From assembly GCA_028826165.1 (NCBI GenBank), contig JAPDFW010000077.1, forward strand, positions 262,501 through 326,500: a stretch of DNA of 64,000 nucleotides, in the 5' to 3' direction. Positions 1 through 13,929 of the stretch are shown here, piece by piece. The translations under genes were made by a program, and so were the position numbers. The first letter of the stretch is position 1. Each line of letters starts with the position of its first letter. This DNA comes from Anaeramoeba ignava (taxonomy: Eukaryota > Metamonada > Anaeramoebidae). A model generated the notes under the pieces. It saw only the letters and a list, made by a program, of their open reading frames with translations. It did not search any database and was not told the DNA's origin.

Positions 1-150
1 ACAATTATTCAATCAGAATTCAAAAAAATCGCAAAATATTTGCGAGTTGAACTTTCAAAAGATCAAATTAAAGGAATTTTTAAGTCTATTGATACTGATA
101 AATCTGGAGGAATAAGTTATGATGAATTCAAAAAATGGATCTTGAAATAA
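1..150 (+). CDS. EF-hand protein, 3' end only
   Basis: This is the last exon fragment of a gene entering from the left edge: 49 codons, open from base 1 and ending in TAA at 148-150. It encodes one complete C-terminal EF-hand whose Ca2+-binding loop is DTDKSGGISYDE, followed by FKKWILK. Just before the loop is a helix, VELSKDQIKGIF, nearly the same as in the next gene (VELSKDQMKKLF). It is therefore probably a tandem paralogue of the LIM/EF-hand gene at 927-2531. The 77 bases at 258-334 downstream are also repeated after that gene. Whether it too carries an N-terminal LIM domain cannot be seen here. Confidence 0.85.
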   Translation, partial: TIIQSEFKKIAKYLRVELSKDQIKGIFKSIDTDKSGGISYDEFKKWILK

Positions 151-926
151 GCATTTTATTCTCATTTCTCATTTCTTTCTCTTTTCAATTCAATTCTCTT
201 TTCAATTCAATTCTCTTTTTCAATTTTTTTCTTTTCAATTCAATTTTTTTCTCTTTTTCAAACAAAAAAATCAATTCAAATTAAAGAATTCAATCAAAAA
301 AACTAATTTCTTTTTTGTTTTTATTATTAAATTTAAATGAAATTTTATTTCAAATCAAAAACAAATCCTTTTCAAATATGATCAAAAAAAAAAGAAGAAT
401 AAATAAAAGAAGAATAATAAAAGGAAAATAAATTATTTTTTAATTAGAAGATTTAATAAAGAATCATTTATTTATTTTATTATTTAAACAAAAGTAAAAA
501 AAAGAAGAATAAGAAAAAGAATAAGAAAAAGCAATTTTGCTTTTTAATAAAAATAAGAAATAGATCAAATAAAAAATGGACAAATCCAAAAGAAAACAAA
601 AATAACAATTTTAAATTAATTTTTTAAATTCTTTTTTGTTCTTAATATAATTTTAAATATTTTTAATTAAATTAGACAGTTTTTAATTTTAATTTTAATT
701 AAAAAAAAGGAAAAAAAATTTTTGGACAGTTTTATTTATTTATTTAATTTTTTTTTTATTTTTAAATATAAATTGCCCACAAAATAAATAATAATAATAA
801 ATAATAAATAATAAATAATAAAAGCAAAAAATAATTTTATTACTTTTGATCTCTTTAAAAAGTTTTTTTGGGACATTTTCTTTCTTCATTTTTTTCTTTT
901 ATTTTCTTTTACTCTTTTTTTAAAAA
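151..926. other. Intergenic AT-rich spacer between the two EF-hand genes
   Basis: No coding potential was found. The first 190 bases resemble the 3' flank of the next gene. The rest is A-rich and T-rich simple sequence, with a short duplicated element containing GGACAGTTTT near 673-735. The final 60 bases are T-rich with CTTCATTTTT, the motif found before many starts in this window. Confidence 0.6.
258..334 (+). repeat. Duplicated 3' flank, copy 1
   Basis: 77 bases that reappear with essentially the same sequence at 2633-2709, after the LIM/EF-hand gene. They mark a tandem duplication that included the gene end and its 3' untranslated region. Confidence 0.85.
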
Positions 927-2531
<1,605 letters not shown>

Positions 2532-2632
2532 ATTTGATTTCAAATCAAATCAATTCAATTCAATTCAATTCAAATCAATTCAATTCAATTCAATTCAATC
2601 CTTTTTTTCTCTTTTTCTCTTTTTTTCATTTC

Positions 2633-2709
2633 TCAAACAAAAAAATCAATTCAAATTAAAGAATTCAATCAAAAAAACTAATTTCTTTTTTGTTTTTATT
2701 ATTAAATTT
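2633..2709 (+). repeat. Duplicated 3' flank, copy 2
   Basis: Second copy of the element at 258-334, just downstream of the LIM/EF-hand stop codon. Confidence 0.85.
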
Positions 2710-2857
2710 TTATTTTTTGTAATTTCTTTATTGAAATGTAAGAAAATAAAAGAAAAAAAAAAACAAAATTAACTTTCCCAAAAGAAAAAAAAAGAAGAAA
2801 AAAAAAAGGAAAAAACAAAAAAGAAAATGGGAAAGAATTAAATCAAATCCAATCAAA

Positions 2858-5800
2858 TCAATTTGTAGATTCATCATTATTATTGTTGTTATTATTATCG
2901 TTATTATTATTATTATCATTATTGATATTATTATTGATATTATTATTGATGTTGATGTTGGTGTTTTTGTTTGTGATATTAATATTATTATTGTTGTTAT
3001 CATCATTGGATAGATCAACATTTTTTCCAAGAATTCTTTTTTGATAGAATTTTTCGAAATCATCAAGAAACCTAAATTTGGGGAAAGTTTCCAAAAAAGG
3101 GCGAGATCTCAAAGCAAAAGAACGGGAATAACCGAGTTTTTTAACTTGAACAACTTTATTTGCAAAAACGGCAGTTTGACGAACAAAAACAGGAAGAGAA
3201 TTTGCATCCAAAATCATACCATCCAAAATCGGGCCGACAAGATCAACATCTTCTTTGAGATAAATTTGCAAACGGAAAAGACCGTTAGGAAGGGGATATA
3301 TGATGATGTGAGTAAAATTGAATTGCGACTTGATTGTGTCTGAAATATAGTCCTTAAAATGCTCACTCCAAATAATATTCACAATATCATTTCCAATGTG
3401 TCTTTTTTTGTGGATTTGTTGCGGATCATCTTTTTGGGTTTTCATTCGAGTTGCCACATGAAAAATCAACTCAAGACCCGAATTTGCAAAGTATGGCGCT
3501 GTTATTCCGTTGTCGTCTGTGTACTTGTCAAGTCCTCCAATGTATCCTTGATGGGTTGCAATCTCGATATCCCATCCAAGTCCTTGGACAAACTGTTCGT
3601 ATAAAGGCGACCCATTTGAATTTTCTAAGATTTCTGTTTGTGTTTCTTGACCCCTTGACACATAAAGAACTCCCACTTTTTGTATTTCTCTCTCCATCCA
3701 TTTGTCTAGTTCGTTGATTGTCCTCACAACATGTGATGTCATGTCAAGCTCTGTTAAGTCTTTCCCTTGACTTCCAATTAATCCAAAGTGTACCAAAAAT
3801 AACCGACAAAAGTGGAATGTGTTTTTCGGTTTTGACGATCTTTTTTCGTTTTTGTGTTTTGATACTGAATCAAGAGAAAAAATTGGTTTTTGAATGGATT
3901 TTTTTGTGTTATTGCCAGTAGATTTTTGCTCTTGTGATTTTTCCCGAATTAATTTTTCTTTTTCTTTCTCAATTTGATTTTCAATTAATTTTTCTCCCTT
4001 TCTTTCTTTTTCCTCTTCTTTTATTTTTTCTCCCACAAATTCTCTTAGTGTTTTTTCTTGTTCCCTCATCTTGTTTATTATATCTCTTTCTTTGAGTTCT
4101 TCTTCTTCTTGTGTACTTCCTGTATTTTTCATTTCGAATCTTTCTTTTATATCTTCTTCTTCAGTTTCGTTTATATAATCAAGAAGTTTTTCTATCATAT
4201 CAATTTTTTCTGTATTGCGTTCAATTGAAAACTCTGGAATTTCATTTTTTTTCCTAATGTATTCACTATAAAAACATTTTTGAATTTAATTTTTAAATTT
4301 AATTTTAAATTTTGAATTAATTTTTGAATAAATTTTAAATTAATTTTGAATTTAATTTTAAATTAATTTTGAATTTATTTTTAAATTTATTTTTTTTAAT
4401 TTTAAATTAATTTTTGAATTTTAATTTTTAATTTTGAATTAATTTTGAATTTAATTTTTGAATTAAATTTTAATTTAATTTTTGATTTAAATTTTCAAAT
4501 TAATTTTTTACTCTTCTTTATTTGTTTCTTCTTCTTTTTCTTCTTCTTTTAAAATTTTAATCCATTCAATTTCATCACCAACAATTTTATTTAAAGGTTT
4601 TTCTGGAATAATTTTACCAGAATCAAGATCCAAATTCCAAGAATTCATAAGTTCAAGATCCCAAACAAATCTACCAGTTGAATCACGAGTAATAAGTCTT
4701 ATTGTTGAATTAGTATCTGAAGGTAATTTATGAAGAAGAAAAAAGGTTCTTTCACCAAAAGTGAAATTTTGAGAATATTCTTGAATTTCAGGAACAATTT
4801 CTTGAGGAACATCATCATAATCTTTTACAAGAGAAGACATAACTTCAGGTCCAGCAGAAAAAGGGAAATTATTTAAATGATTGAGAACTGAAAGTAATAA
4901 ATTTTCTCCTGCATCTCGTAATTCTTCTGGTAATTGAATCAATAAAAATCTGTTTGATTTATCTTGTTTTTGAAGTTGAATTGTCATTGGTCTTCTTTCG
5001 TTCGGATTTTCCATTTGATTCCCTGATCGATCTCTTCCGTGAAGGATATTCGTTGAATCAGGACTTATTACTGTAAGTAAATTTTCAATTCCAAATAAGC
5101 ATGAATCTAATGTTTTGAATATTAATTCACAGATATATGTGTTTGTCATCATAATTGGGGTTTGCATTATGTAATCTGGAATAACATCTAATATTGATAT
5201 TAAAAATGTTGGAAGTACTGTTTCAATTCTCATTGTTTTTTTATCTGGTTCCATTTTTTTGATTGAATCAACTTTGTCGATAATTAATAAACATAAATCT
5301 TTTATTAATGAAACGGTAATTCCCTAATATTTTTATAAACATTTTTATAAATTTTTTATAAATATTTTTATAAATATTTTTATAAATATTTTTATAAATG
5401 TTTTTATAAATATTTTTATAAATTTTTATAAATTTTTTTGTAAATATTTTTATAAATATTTTTATAAATATTTTTATAAATATTTTTATAAATGTTTTCT
5501 ATAAATATTTTTATAAATATTTTTATATTTTTTATAAATGTTTTTTATAAATATTTTTATAAATATTTTTTATAAATGTTTTTATAAATATTTTTATACA
5601 TATTTTTATAAATATTTTTTATAAATATTTTTTATAAATTTTTTTATAAATATTTTTATAAATTTTTTATAAATGTTTTATAAATATTTTTATAAATATT
5701 TTTATAAATATTTTTGTAAATATTTTTGTAAATATTTTTATAAATATTTTTATACATGTTTTTATAAATGTTTTATAAATTTTTATAAAATTTTTATAAA

Positions 5801-8800
5801 TTTTTATTAAATATTTTTATATATTTTATAAATATTTTTATAAATGTTTTTATAAATGTTTTTTATAAATATTTTTATAAATGTTTTTATAAATTTTTAT
5901 AAATATTTTTATAAATATTTTTATAAATATTTTTATAAATATTTTTTATAAATTTTTATAAATATTTTTATAAATATTTTTTATAAATATTTTTTATAAA
6001 TATTTTTATAAATATTTTTATAAATATTTTTATAAATATTTTTATAAATGTTTTTATAAATTTTACAGAATCAATTTCTTGAATCCTATTCGAAAATAAA
6101 GCTAATGTTTTCAAACAATAAGATGCTGTTTTGGATGTTGATTCATTTGTTGATGTTAAAGCAGTTTGAAAAAATTTCAAAGAATCTGTAATAATTGATT
6201 TTGAGGGAGGTTGTGATGAATTCAACTCAGCCATAGAAACTGATAATAAACTCCACAAAATATAATTTGTTACATTCATCGGATGATTTTTCTTTCCAAA
6301 TCCAATTAAAATATCATTAATTCTTTTTCTATAAGATTTCACATTTGAGAAAAGTTCTGTTATTTGGAATTTTTTATATTGATTTTTCCATTCTTCTCTA
6401 ACTTTTTCTTGCCTTTCCATTTCTTTCTTCTTTTTTTCATTTAACTGTTCTTTAGTCATATTTTCTTCTTGAAACTCTCTTCCAAATTCTTCTCTTTGAT
6501 TAACTTCTGTTTCTAAAATTTTATCAAGTTCGATAAAATGAGAAAAGTTTTGAATATCATATCTAAAAAACTTTTGAGAATCAAAAATATCCACATTTAA
6601 AAATTGTTCTTGAAAACAAATCATTGAAGAAAGTAAAGTAATTGCATGCAAAGAAATATTCTCATCCACATTATATTTATATTTTGGATTTAACTAAAAA
6701 AAAACAAAAATAATTTAAACTTAAAATTAAATTTAAATTTATTTTTTTAATTATTAAAATATTTACATAATTGGTTAATGAATCTAAAATTGGATTTGAT
6801 AAACAATTAACTCCAGGAAAACAATAACCAAAAAGATGAGAACAATATCGAATTATATTAGTTGTAACAGCATGATCATTTAGAAGCAAACCCTTTTACA
6901 AAAAAAAATATTTAAATTTAAAATTTAAAATTTAAAATTTTGTTTTTAAATTATTTTTAAATTACATCTGAAATAACTTGATAAAATAATCCTAAATATC
7001 TATTATCTATTGGTTTTTGAGTTCGACAAAACAACATTGCTATTCCTCCATATGCTATTGCTCTTCCTTCTGGATTATTTCCTTCTCCATAACAAACTTG
7101 AATAAATTTTGGAAGAAATAATTCAAAATAAGGTGGTTCTTCATAATGAGTTCCTAAAATAATTTTAATTCAATAAAAGTAATTTGGTTTTTTTTTTTAA
7201 ATAAAATTTTTCTTTGTCTTGTTTTCAAAAAAAAAATTTCACCTTTTTCAATTTTTGATTGAATTTTTAAAAGTAAATCATAAATTTCAATATAGCTTGA
7301 TATCATTAAAACAAAAGCCTTTTCATGTGTAATTAAATTGATATTTCCAGGAGTATCTATTATAAAAAATAAATTTACATGAAATTGAAATTTAGAAAAT
7401 TTTTAAAATTTAAAATTTAGAATAATAAATACGAAAGAATTTTGACCAAAACAAATGAGCAATTTTTTTTGGCCATGAATAATTATCGAAATTCAAACTA
7501 ATTAAAACAAAAACAAATATTTTTTTTAATGATTTAATTCAAAATAAAATTTATATTTTTTAAATTTTTACAAATATTCTAAACTTTGTTCTCCTGGTGA
7601 TGTTGTAGGAATTAATTGAAGTTCACGATCTACTTTCTAAATAAATATTTTTTTTTTTTCAAAAATAAATTTACATGAAATCAAAATTTATATTTAAATT
7701 TACTAAAGGATATTTATTTCTTGAATCAATATCAGAACAAAGTGTTAAATTTGGATTAGATCTTCTTGAGAATTCAATTTCTTGATTCATTGTTAAAACT
7801 TTATCTTTCAATCCAAATAAAAAATGATGAAACATTGCTGTTAATTTCATCATTACTCGCTAAAATTAGAATAAAAATTCATTTTTAAAATTAAAATAAA
7901 AATTCATTTTGAATTTAAAATTACCTTCCATTGAATAATAGCAACAGGTGAATTACTTGATGTAAAAAACATTGTTTTAAGAAGTTCCCAATGATATCTG
8001 GAAGTTGTTCTTGATGAGATCCAAATTTTAAATAAAATCTTTTGATTGTTTTTAATTTTTTAATTTTTTAATTTTTTGTTAAAGTGAATTTTTAAAAGAA
8101 AAATAATTTAATATAAATTCTTACTCCAAATAAATTGGGAGAAATTTTATTATAAATATCTGTCCAAGTTGAATCTTTTGAAATTGATTTGAAAATATTT
8201 TTGGTAATTTTCATGTAACTTTCTAAAAGACATGACCATGTATCTTTAAATAAAAATTCATTTTTTTCTTTTGCAATTAAATCAAATAATTCAATATAAC
8301 GTTTAAATCTTTCTAAAATTAGTTTAAAATCGCAATTAGAGATGTTAATAGAAAAAGCTGATAAAAGATCCAAAATTAATCTTTTATAATAAAATTGCAA
8401 ATTATTTTGAACAACAGGAGGTCTTTTAGTTTTATCCTAAATTTAATTTAATTCAAAATTGATTCAAAATTGATTTAATTTAATTCAAAATTAATTCAAA
8501 ATTGATTTAAATTATTTTTTGTTGAATTAACTAAAAATTACTTGAACCCAATCAAAATGTAAATCAATTAAAATTTGTGCATGTTTTTCATGTTTTGTTG
8601 TTAATAATAATCCTTGACGAGAAATTTCCATAATAATTTGAAAGTTTTCCAAATTTTCAAAAACAGCAAGTGACATATCTTCTTCATCAATCCATTTTTT
8701 AATAAATTCAATCAAAACAATCTCAATTTCAAAAGGACAATTAGTAATAAAACCTTTATTTTAAATTTAAATTTAATTTTAATTTATAATTTTAATTTTA

Positions 8801-10214
8801 ATAATTATAATTTATAATTTATAATTTTAATTATAATTTTAATTTTAATTTTAATTATAATTTTAATTTATAATTTATAATTTTAATTTTAATTTTAATA
8901 ATTATAATTTTAATTTTAATTTATAATTTTAATTTTAATTTTAATTATAAATTTACCATCATTAGAATCAATCATATTTAATTCTTTAAACATTTTTGGA
9001 AATAAAGGAGGTAAAATTTCGCTTTTTAAAAGTTCAATCCAAAATTTTTTGTTTTTAGTTGTAGATGTAACAAAATCTAATAAATCAGTAAAAAGTTCAA
9101 CAGCTTCTGGAATTTGATAAGCTTGTGTTTTTTCTTTATGCATAACTGAAATTCCATTAACTAATAAATTGAAAAAAATTAAATTGAAAAAATTAAATTG
9201 AAAAAAATTAAATTGAATTTATACTTTCAATTTGTGTTGATGGAAGAGTTATATTTAAATTTGGATAATTTTGTAGAAAAGGATAAAAATTTATTGCATT
9301 TTGAAAAACAGTTAATGCTTTTTTTTCTGTTGTATCTTCTTGAGAATCAATAAAAATTAATAATAATCTAAGTCCATGTTTTCTAACAATTGATCTATTT
9401 TTTAAACTACAACTTGTTTCCAATAATTGAACTTTTTATTTTTAAAATATAATAATATAAATAAAAAATAAAAAGATTTTAAATGAGAAAAATTTTGTTG
9501 AAATTTTTAAAAGGAAAAAGAAAAAAAAGAAAAAGAAAAATGAAAAAGAAAAAGGAGAGATCCGAAAAAGAAAAAAAATAATAAAAATAAACGAAAAAGA
9601 ATAAGGAATAATTTTTTTTTTGGGGGGAGTTTTTTTGCTTTAAATCATTTCTATAAATTTATTTTTTTAAAAAAAGAAAAAATTATTATTTACTTATGCT
9701 TTTGCTTTGCCATTTTTTTTTTAAAATATCTTGAACTGATTCAAATAATTTTTCCAATAAAGTAAAAAGCATAACAATATCATTTTGAGAAGGAGGTTTT
9801 AATTCTAAAAGCAAAAAAAAATTTAATTTAAAAATTTAATTGAAAATTTAATTTAAAAATTTAATTTAAAAATTTAATTTAAAAATTTAATTTAAAAATT
9901 TAAGTATCAAACTCTTTTGTTTTCCTGCTGATGAATAACCATAAAAAACATCTAGAATTAATTCATAAATTAAATTGTAATTTTCTTGAAGTTTCGTTAT
10001 TCTTTCATCTTCTTTTACCATTTCTAAATTAATTTAAAATTTAAAATTATAAAATATAAAATTTCAATTTATAAATTTTTCGTTTTTGTTTTTCTTTTTG
10101 TTTGTGTTTTTGTTTGTGTTTACGACAAATTTCAGAAATTGCTTTTAATCTTCTTAATCCTTCTTTTGATTCATCATTAAAAGTTGAATTTAATTTTGCA
10201 AGTTTTTTCGACAT
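2858..10214 (-). CDS. RALGAPA: RalGAP alpha-like Ral GTPase-activating protein, 17 exons, 1,640 aa
   Basis: Catalytic alpha subunit of the RalGAP complex, which stimulates GTP hydrolysis by Ral-type small GTPases. Exons in transcript order are 10214-10124, 10023-9913, 9804-9694, 9431-9225, 9160-8957, 8753-8542, 8436-8125, 8038-7925, 7859-7704, 7636-7572, 7497-7433, 7356-7243, 7153-6966, 6892-6767, 6693-6067, 5323-4512 and 4265-2858. They total 4,923 nt in one frame. The N-terminus (KEGLRRLKAISEI) and helical repeats (NIIRYCS, then FPGVN) match the RalGAP-alpha family. So do NHLNNFPFSAGP, RDSTGRFVWD and HFCRLFLVHFGL. The C-terminal Rap/Ran-GAP domain carries GLGWDIEIATHQGYIGGL and RHIGNDIVNIIWSEH. 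The Asn thumb is N1464. The tail is poly-Asn. Start chosen at the ATG after a TTCATTTTT element. The human protein is about 2,000 aa. Borders of the shortest exons are the least certain. Confidence 0.93.
5325..6066 (-). repeat. Intron 15 of RalGAP alpha filled by an AAATATTTTTAT-type repeat
   Basis: The intron (about 742 bp, canonical ends on the minus strand) consists almost wholly of a degenerate 10-12 bp unit close to AAATATTTTTAT. Most other introns of this gene are 65-110 bp; only introns 3, 5 and 16 (about 200-260 bp) are intermediate. The repeat makes spurious IFIKIFIK reading frames. Confidence 0.92.
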
Positions 10215-10275
10215 TTTTAAAAATGAAAATAAACAAAATTTCTTTTGTTAAAAAAAAAATGAATTTTTAATTTTT
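10215..10275 (-). promoter_or_regulatory. Candidate promoter of RalGAP alpha
   Basis: On the minus strand the 60 bases before the start contain two TTCATTTTT elements separated by A/T-rich DNA, ending in TTTTTAAAA just before ATG. The same arrangement precedes many other starts in the window. The promoter role is inferred from recurrence. Confidence 0.4.
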
Positions 10276-10317
10276 CTTTTTTTTTTTAATTTTTTTAATT
10301 TTTAATTAAGAGAACCA

Positions 10318-11400
10318 CACATATTAATTTTCTTCTAAAATAATTTCTCATTTCATTTATAATTAAATACTAAATTAAAATTAATTTATTTTTTGATATT
10401 TTTTTTATTAAAAATTAAATAATAAAATTTAATTTTTTCCAATTTTTAAATAAATTTATGATTTATAATTAAATTTAAATTAATTTTATTTTTAAATATA
10501 GAAAAGATTTATAATTAAATATTTAATTGAAAATTAATTTATTTTTTGATATTTTTTTATTAAAAATTAAATAATAAAATTTAATTTTTTCCAATTTTTA
10601 AATAAATTTATGATTTATAATTAAATTTAAATTAATTTTATTTTTAAATTTATAAAAGATTTATAATTAAATATTTATTTAAAATTAATTTATTTTTTGA
10701 TATTTTTTTATTAAAAACTAAATAATAAAATTTAATTTTTTCCAATTTTTAAATAAATTTATAATTTATAATTAAATTTAAATTAATTTTATTTTTAAAT
10801 ATAGAAAAAGATTTATAATTAAATATTTAATGAAAATTAATTTATTTTTTGATATTTTTTTATTAAAAACTAAATAATAAAATTTAATTTTTCCAATTTT
10901 TAAATAAATTTATAATTTATAATTAAATTTAAATTAATTTTATTTTTAAATTTATAAAAGATTTATAATTAAATATAATTTAATTGAAAAATTTTTTGAA
11001 AATAAATTTTTCATTTTTCCAATTTTAAAAATGGATGAAAATTAAAAAAATTTAAACCAATTTCAGCAAAAATATAAAAAAAAGATTTAATAATTAAATA
11101 CTAATTTAAAATTAATTTATTTTTGATATTTTTATTAAACTAAATAATAAAATTTAATTTTTTCCAATTTTTAAATAAATTTATAATTTATAATTAAATT
11201 TAAATTATTTTATTTTTAAATTTTAATTGATTTTAATTAAATTTTTATTTAAAATTAATTTATTTTTTGATATTTTTTTATTAAAAATTAAATAATAAAA
11301 TTTAATTTTTTCCAATTTTTAAATATATTTATAATTTATAATTAAATTTAAATTAATTTTATTTTTAAATTTATAAAAGATTTATAATTAAATATTTAAT
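10318..11400. repeat. Tandem repeat with a period of about 151 bp, six or seven units
   Basis: The marker TTTTTTCCAATTTTTAAATA recurs, some copies one T or A different, near 10434, 10586, 10737, 10889, 11160 and 11307. Spacing is 147-152 bp, with one gap of about 271 bp holding the decayed start-exon copy at 11031. Almost pure A+T; no coding potential. Confidence 0.9.
11011..11080 (+). pseudogene. Decayed copy of the acyltransferase first exon and its promoter
   Basis: TTTTTCATTTTTCC, an A-rich step, then ATGGATGAAAATTAAAAAAA and CCAATTTCAGCAAAA closely parallel the segment at 11430-11500 (TCATTTTTC, ATGGATAGAAAATTAAAAAA, CCAACTCAGCAAAA). The copy has small indels and no open frame. It sits inside the 151-bp repeat array and was probably copied with it. 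Confidence 0.7.
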
Positions 11401-11454
11401 TGAAAAAATTTTTTTGAAAATAAATTTTTTTCATTTTTCAATTTTAAAAAAAAA

Positions 11455-11700
11455 ATGGATAGAAAATTAAAAAAGAAAGAACCAACTCAGCAAAACAATA
11501 AAAACAACAATAATAAAGAAACGGAAACAAATCTTAATTTTAATTTTAACAACCAAGACCATCATTATTTTTGAAGATATTAATTTTAATTTGAAGGAGC
11601 TTTAAATTTAATTGCTTTTATTTTTTTTACTTACAATTGAAAAATGATTGATAATTATCTTAAATTTAAAATTTTGATTAATTTTAATTTTTGTTTAAAT
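11455..11700 (+). other. Probable damaged 5' exon of the DGAT1/SOAT-like acyltransferase
   Basis: ATG at 11455 follows TTTCATTTTTC and opens a 39-codon low-complexity frame (MDRKLKKKEPTQQ and so on) to TGA at 11572-11574. After two more stops the same frame reads FEGALNLIAFIFFTYN, stop (TGA 11638-11640), KMIDNYLKF. This parallels the conserved DGAT1 segment with N-x-R-G-x-L-N and E-N-x-x-K-Y-G, so it is very likely coding in origin. Two compensating one-base changes in T runs near 11568-11592 would remove the first three stops but not the TGA at 11638. Either the gene's 5' end is decayed or the assembly has errors here. It is probably joined to the exon at 12565. Confidence 0.5.
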
Positions 11701-11754
11701 TTTTGCCTTTTTTTTATTTTTCTTTTATTTTTTATTTTAATTTTTTAATTTTAA

Positions 11755-12555
11755 ATCAAAATTTTAATTTTAATTTTAATTTTAATTTTAATTTTAATTT
11801 TTATTTTAATTTTAATTTTAATTTTAATTTTTAATTTTAATTTTTAATTTTAATTTTAATTTTAATTTTAATTTTAATTTTTAATTTTTAATTTTAATTT
11901 TAATTTTAATTTTTAATTTTTAATTTTAATTTTAATTTTTAATTTTAATTTTAATTTTAATTTTAATTTTATTTTAATTTTAATTTTAATTTTAATTTTA
12001 ATTTTAATTTTAATTTTAATTTATTAATTTTAATTTTAATTTTGAATTTTAATTTTTAATTTTATTTACTTTTATTTTAATTATGTTTATTTTAATTATA
12101 ATTTTAATTTTAATTTTAATTTTAATTTTAAATTCAAAAAAAAATTTTAAATTAAATATTAATTTTAATTTTAATTAATTAGGGAATGTAAATATTTTTA
12201 AATATTTACTCATTCTTATTTATAAAAAAAATGCTTTATAAAATATAAATATAAATATCAAAAATTATAAATATTTTATTTATACTTCTTGCTTAAATAA
12301 AATGTTTATTTATAAATATAAATATAAATATAAATATAAATATAAATATAAATATAAATATAAAATTAAAAATATAAATTAAATAAATATAAATATAAAT
12401 ATAAATATAAATATAAATATAAATATAAATATAAATATAAATATAAATATAAATATAAATATAAATATAAATATAAATATAAATATAAATATCAATATAA
12501 ATATAAATATAAATATAAATATAAATATAAATATTTAAAATTAAAAATTAAAAAT
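11755..12555 (+). repeat. TTTTAA and AAATAT repeats in the presumed acyltransferase intron
   Basis: Bases 11755-12130 are mainly (TTTTAA)n with small variations. 12240-12535 is mainly (AAATAT)n. Between them, 12180-12300 is less regular (ATTAGGGAATGTAAATAT and following) and could hide a short exon, but none could be proved. About 80 residues of the usual DGAT1 membrane region should lie here and were not found. Confidence 0.8.
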
Positions 12556-12564
12556 TATTTTTAG

Positions 12565-13798
12565 TTAGTTCAGCCGCAATTTATCTTCAAATGGCAGTTA
12601 ATGCTATGAAAATGCATTCATTTTTTTTCACAAATAAACAAGTAGCTTTTAGAAAAGGAAATAAAATGGAAAGTGATGATCCAGATTCTTCTAAAAAAAT
12701 TGTTCCTAAACCAAAAGATTGTTCATTTACACATTTTTCTTTGTTTATGTTATATCCAATTTTAGTTTTTGAATTTTCTTATCCAAGAAAATCTCGACGA
12801 AATTGGTTAAAATTACTTCAATATTTTGTTATGTAATTTAGTTTGAAATTAAAATTAAAATTCATATTGAAATTAAAATTAAAATTAAAATTAAAATTCA
12901 TATTGAAATTAAAATTGAAATTAAAATTCATTTTGAAATTGAAATTAAAATTAAAATTAAAATTAAAATTCATTTTGAAATTGAAATTAAAATTAAAATT
13001 AAAATTCATTTTGAAATTAAAATTAAAATTAAATTTAAAATTAAAATTAAAATTAAAATTAAAATTAAAATTAAAATTAAAATTAAAATTAAAATTAAAA
13101 TTAAAATTAAAATTAAAATTAAAATTAAAATTGAAATTAAAATTAAAATTAAAATTAAAATTCATTTTGAAATTAAAATTAAAATTCATTTTGAAATTAA
13201 AATTAAAATTAGGATGTGGTTAAGTTTTTTTGTGACATATATGATATTAAATTACAAATATGTAGCAGTCTATCAAGAATACATATTAACGAATTTCTGG
13301 TTAGCAGTATTTAAATTAGGAGTATCAACATTAATATTATATTTAACATTATTTTATGGAGTATTTCATTGTTTTTTAAATTTCACTGCAGAATTACTAC
13401 TTTATTCAGATCGAAAATTCTATGAAGATTGGTGGAATGTAACATCATTTGAAGCCTATTATATTCGTTGGAATACATTAGTTCATGAATGGTTTTTAAG
13501 GCATATTTATATTGACACAATGAGAGATATTAAATTTTCAAAAACAAATGCAAATCTTCTTTGTTTTGTTACTTCTGCTCTTTGGCATGAGTTTATTCTT
13601 ACTTTAACTTTCAAAATGTTTCGTCCTTATATTTCTGTTTCAATGTTCTTCTCCATTTTATTAATCTCAATTACAAAACACCCCTTTTTTAAAAAAACTG
13701 GTTTTGGTAACTTGATTTTGTGGATAGGAATGACTCTTTTTCAATCTATGATGTATGCTGCTTATGCTCGTTCTTGGTATTTGTTGAAATTGACTTGA
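12565..13798 (+). CDS. DGAT1/SOAT-family membrane-bound O-acyltransferase (MBOAT), C-terminal two exons
   Basis: Makes triacylglycerol or sterol esters from acyl-CoA in the ER membrane. Exon 12565-12832 begins after an AG acceptor (12563-12564; 12567-12568 is an alternative). It encodes AVNAMKMHSF and LFMLYPILVFEFSYPR, the conserved segment before the catalytic half. Exon 13213-13798 supplies several hydrophobic helices, the family signature FYEDWWN (13418-13438), VHEWFLRHIY, and the catalytic His in LWHEF (His codon at 13586). The intron between them (12833-13212) joins AT to G, so the frame continues MMWLSFF. Features of both DGAT1 (FYxDWWN, RHIY) and SOAT (MKMHSF, ending SWY) are present, so the acceptor is uncertain. 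The 5' part is broken or unresolved (see 11455-11700). Confidence 0.85.
12843..13210 (+). repeat. (AAATTA)n repeat filling an acyltransferase intron
   Basis: Hexamer AAATTA with occasional TTCATATTGA or TTCATTTTGA interruptions occupies nearly all of intron 12833-13212. It leaves stop-free frames on both strands (KLKLKL and NFNFNF) that are not genes. Confidence 0.93.
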
Positions 13799-13929
13799 TT
13801 TTTTCTTTTGATTTTTAAATAGATTCCTTAATCATAATTCTCTTTTTTTTTTTTACTTTTAATTTCAAAAAAAATCAAATTAAAAAATGAAAATTAAAAA
13901 ATAAGGAAATAGTTTCTTTTATTTTTTGG

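Noticed and set aside
3041-3921. Plus-strand frames opposite the RalGAP catalytic exon
   Set aside because: The minus strand encodes the conserved Rap/Ran-GAP domain; the plus frames resemble nothing and arise from higher G+C there.
11572-11640. UGA read as an amino acid
   Set aside because: TGA ends RalGAP alpha, LIM/EF-hand, RPA1 and the acyltransferase itself, so a reassigned code does not fit.
12818-13223. Overlapping stop-free frames on both strands (NFNFNF and KLKLKL)
   Set aside because: Artefact of the AAATTA hexamer, which lacks stops in several frames; it lies inside an intron.
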